The position numbers and the translations under genes were made by a program. A model generated the notes under the pieces. That model was not told the origin of the DNA and did not search any database. It was given only the letters and a program-made list of their open reading frames with translations. A DNA stretch of 7,521 nt. It comes from Clostridia bacterium (GTDB lineage: Bacteria > Bacillota > Clostridia > Oscillospirales > CAG-382). How positions within the stretch are numbered: position 1 is the first letter of the stretch; each line of letters starts with the position of its first letter. The stretch covers positions 1-7,521 of the forward strand of contig JAFYOG010000085.1 of NCBI GenBank assembly GCA_017560285.1, given 5' to 3'. Positions 7,322-7,521 of this stretch are shown piece after piece.

Positions 7322-7521
7322 TGAAGCTAAAAATAATGACCTTTAACATCCAACACGGAAGAAATAATAACCTTCCCGGCGATGTTATGGATTTAAACCT
7401 GGTAGCGCAGGTAATAAAAGACCAAAATCCTCATATTTTAAGCATTAACGAAATAAGGCAGGGCATAAATACCGATAATCCCGCATATCCCAACCAACCC
7501 GAGCTTTTCAAAAATACCTTG
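7321..7521 (+). CDS. Endonuclease/exonuclease/phosphatase (EEP) family protein, N-terminal 67 residues; 3' end outside window
   Basis: The reading frame begins with ATG on the last base of the fhs stop and stays open for 67 codons to the window edge. Two hallmarks of the EEP (DNase I-like) metal-dependent phosphoesterase fold are visible: an N-terminal strand with KIMTFNIQHG (4-13), including the conserved Asn9, and a second strand HILSINEIRQG (38-48), where Glu44 matches the metal-binding Glu usually seen as QE. There is no signal peptide, so a cytosolic product is likely. The family spans DNA repair nucleases, sphingomyelinases, inositol phosphatases and other phosphodiesterases, and the fragment does not allow a substrate to be named. 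The upstream ribosome-binding site is weak (AGGG at 7309-7312), so translation may depend on coupling to fhs. An alternative ATG at 7336 would cut into the first strand and is less likely. Base composition is AT-rich (about 38% GC by hand count) and ATA is frequent, unlike the purine genes. Confidence 0.8.
   Translation, partial: MKLKIMTFNIQHGRNNNLPGDVMDLNLVAQVIKDQNPHILSINEIRQGINTDNPAYPNQPELFKNTL

Overview
The window is wholly occupied by one head-to-tail set of five plus-strand genes, three complete and two cut by the window edges. They encode the late steps of de novo purine synthesis and the supply of its one-carbon cofactor. The order is AICAR transformylase (3' end only), purD, purL, fhs, then the first 67 codons of an endonuclease/exonuclease/phosphatase (EEP) family protein.

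The protein types point to an anaerobic Bacillota, most likely a gut-type clostridium. PurL is one long chain of the clostridial/bacteroidal kind rather than the PurS/PurQ/PurL set of Bacillus. The transformylase resembles the stand-alone clostridial enzyme, PurD carries clostridial-looking motif variants, and a clostridial-type formate-tetrahydrofolate ligase follows. Codon use strongly favours CCC for proline, with CTT and TTG for leucine, and ribosome-binding sites are strong (AGGAG or GGAGG). The genus cannot be named from sequence reading alone.

Layout: bases 3-644 are the transformylase tail. An 18-base gap holds the purD ribosome-binding site. purD (663-1934) overlaps the purL start by one base in a TAATG junction. 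purL (1934-5629) is followed by a 15-base gap with a ribosome-binding site. fhs (5645-7321) overlaps the EEP gene by one base in another TAATG junction. I see no promoter, terminator, riboswitch, RNA gene, repeat, mobile element or CRISPR array, so any promoter or purine riboswitch must lie upstream of the window.

Together, PurD makes GAR and PurL converts FGAR to FGAM. Fhs makes 10-formyl-THF from formate, ATP and THF, and the transformylase uses that cofactor on AICAR. This is a coherent, mostly ordinary housekeeping operon. The least explained element is the EEP gene coupled to its 3' end. I did not find a convincing undescribed system.
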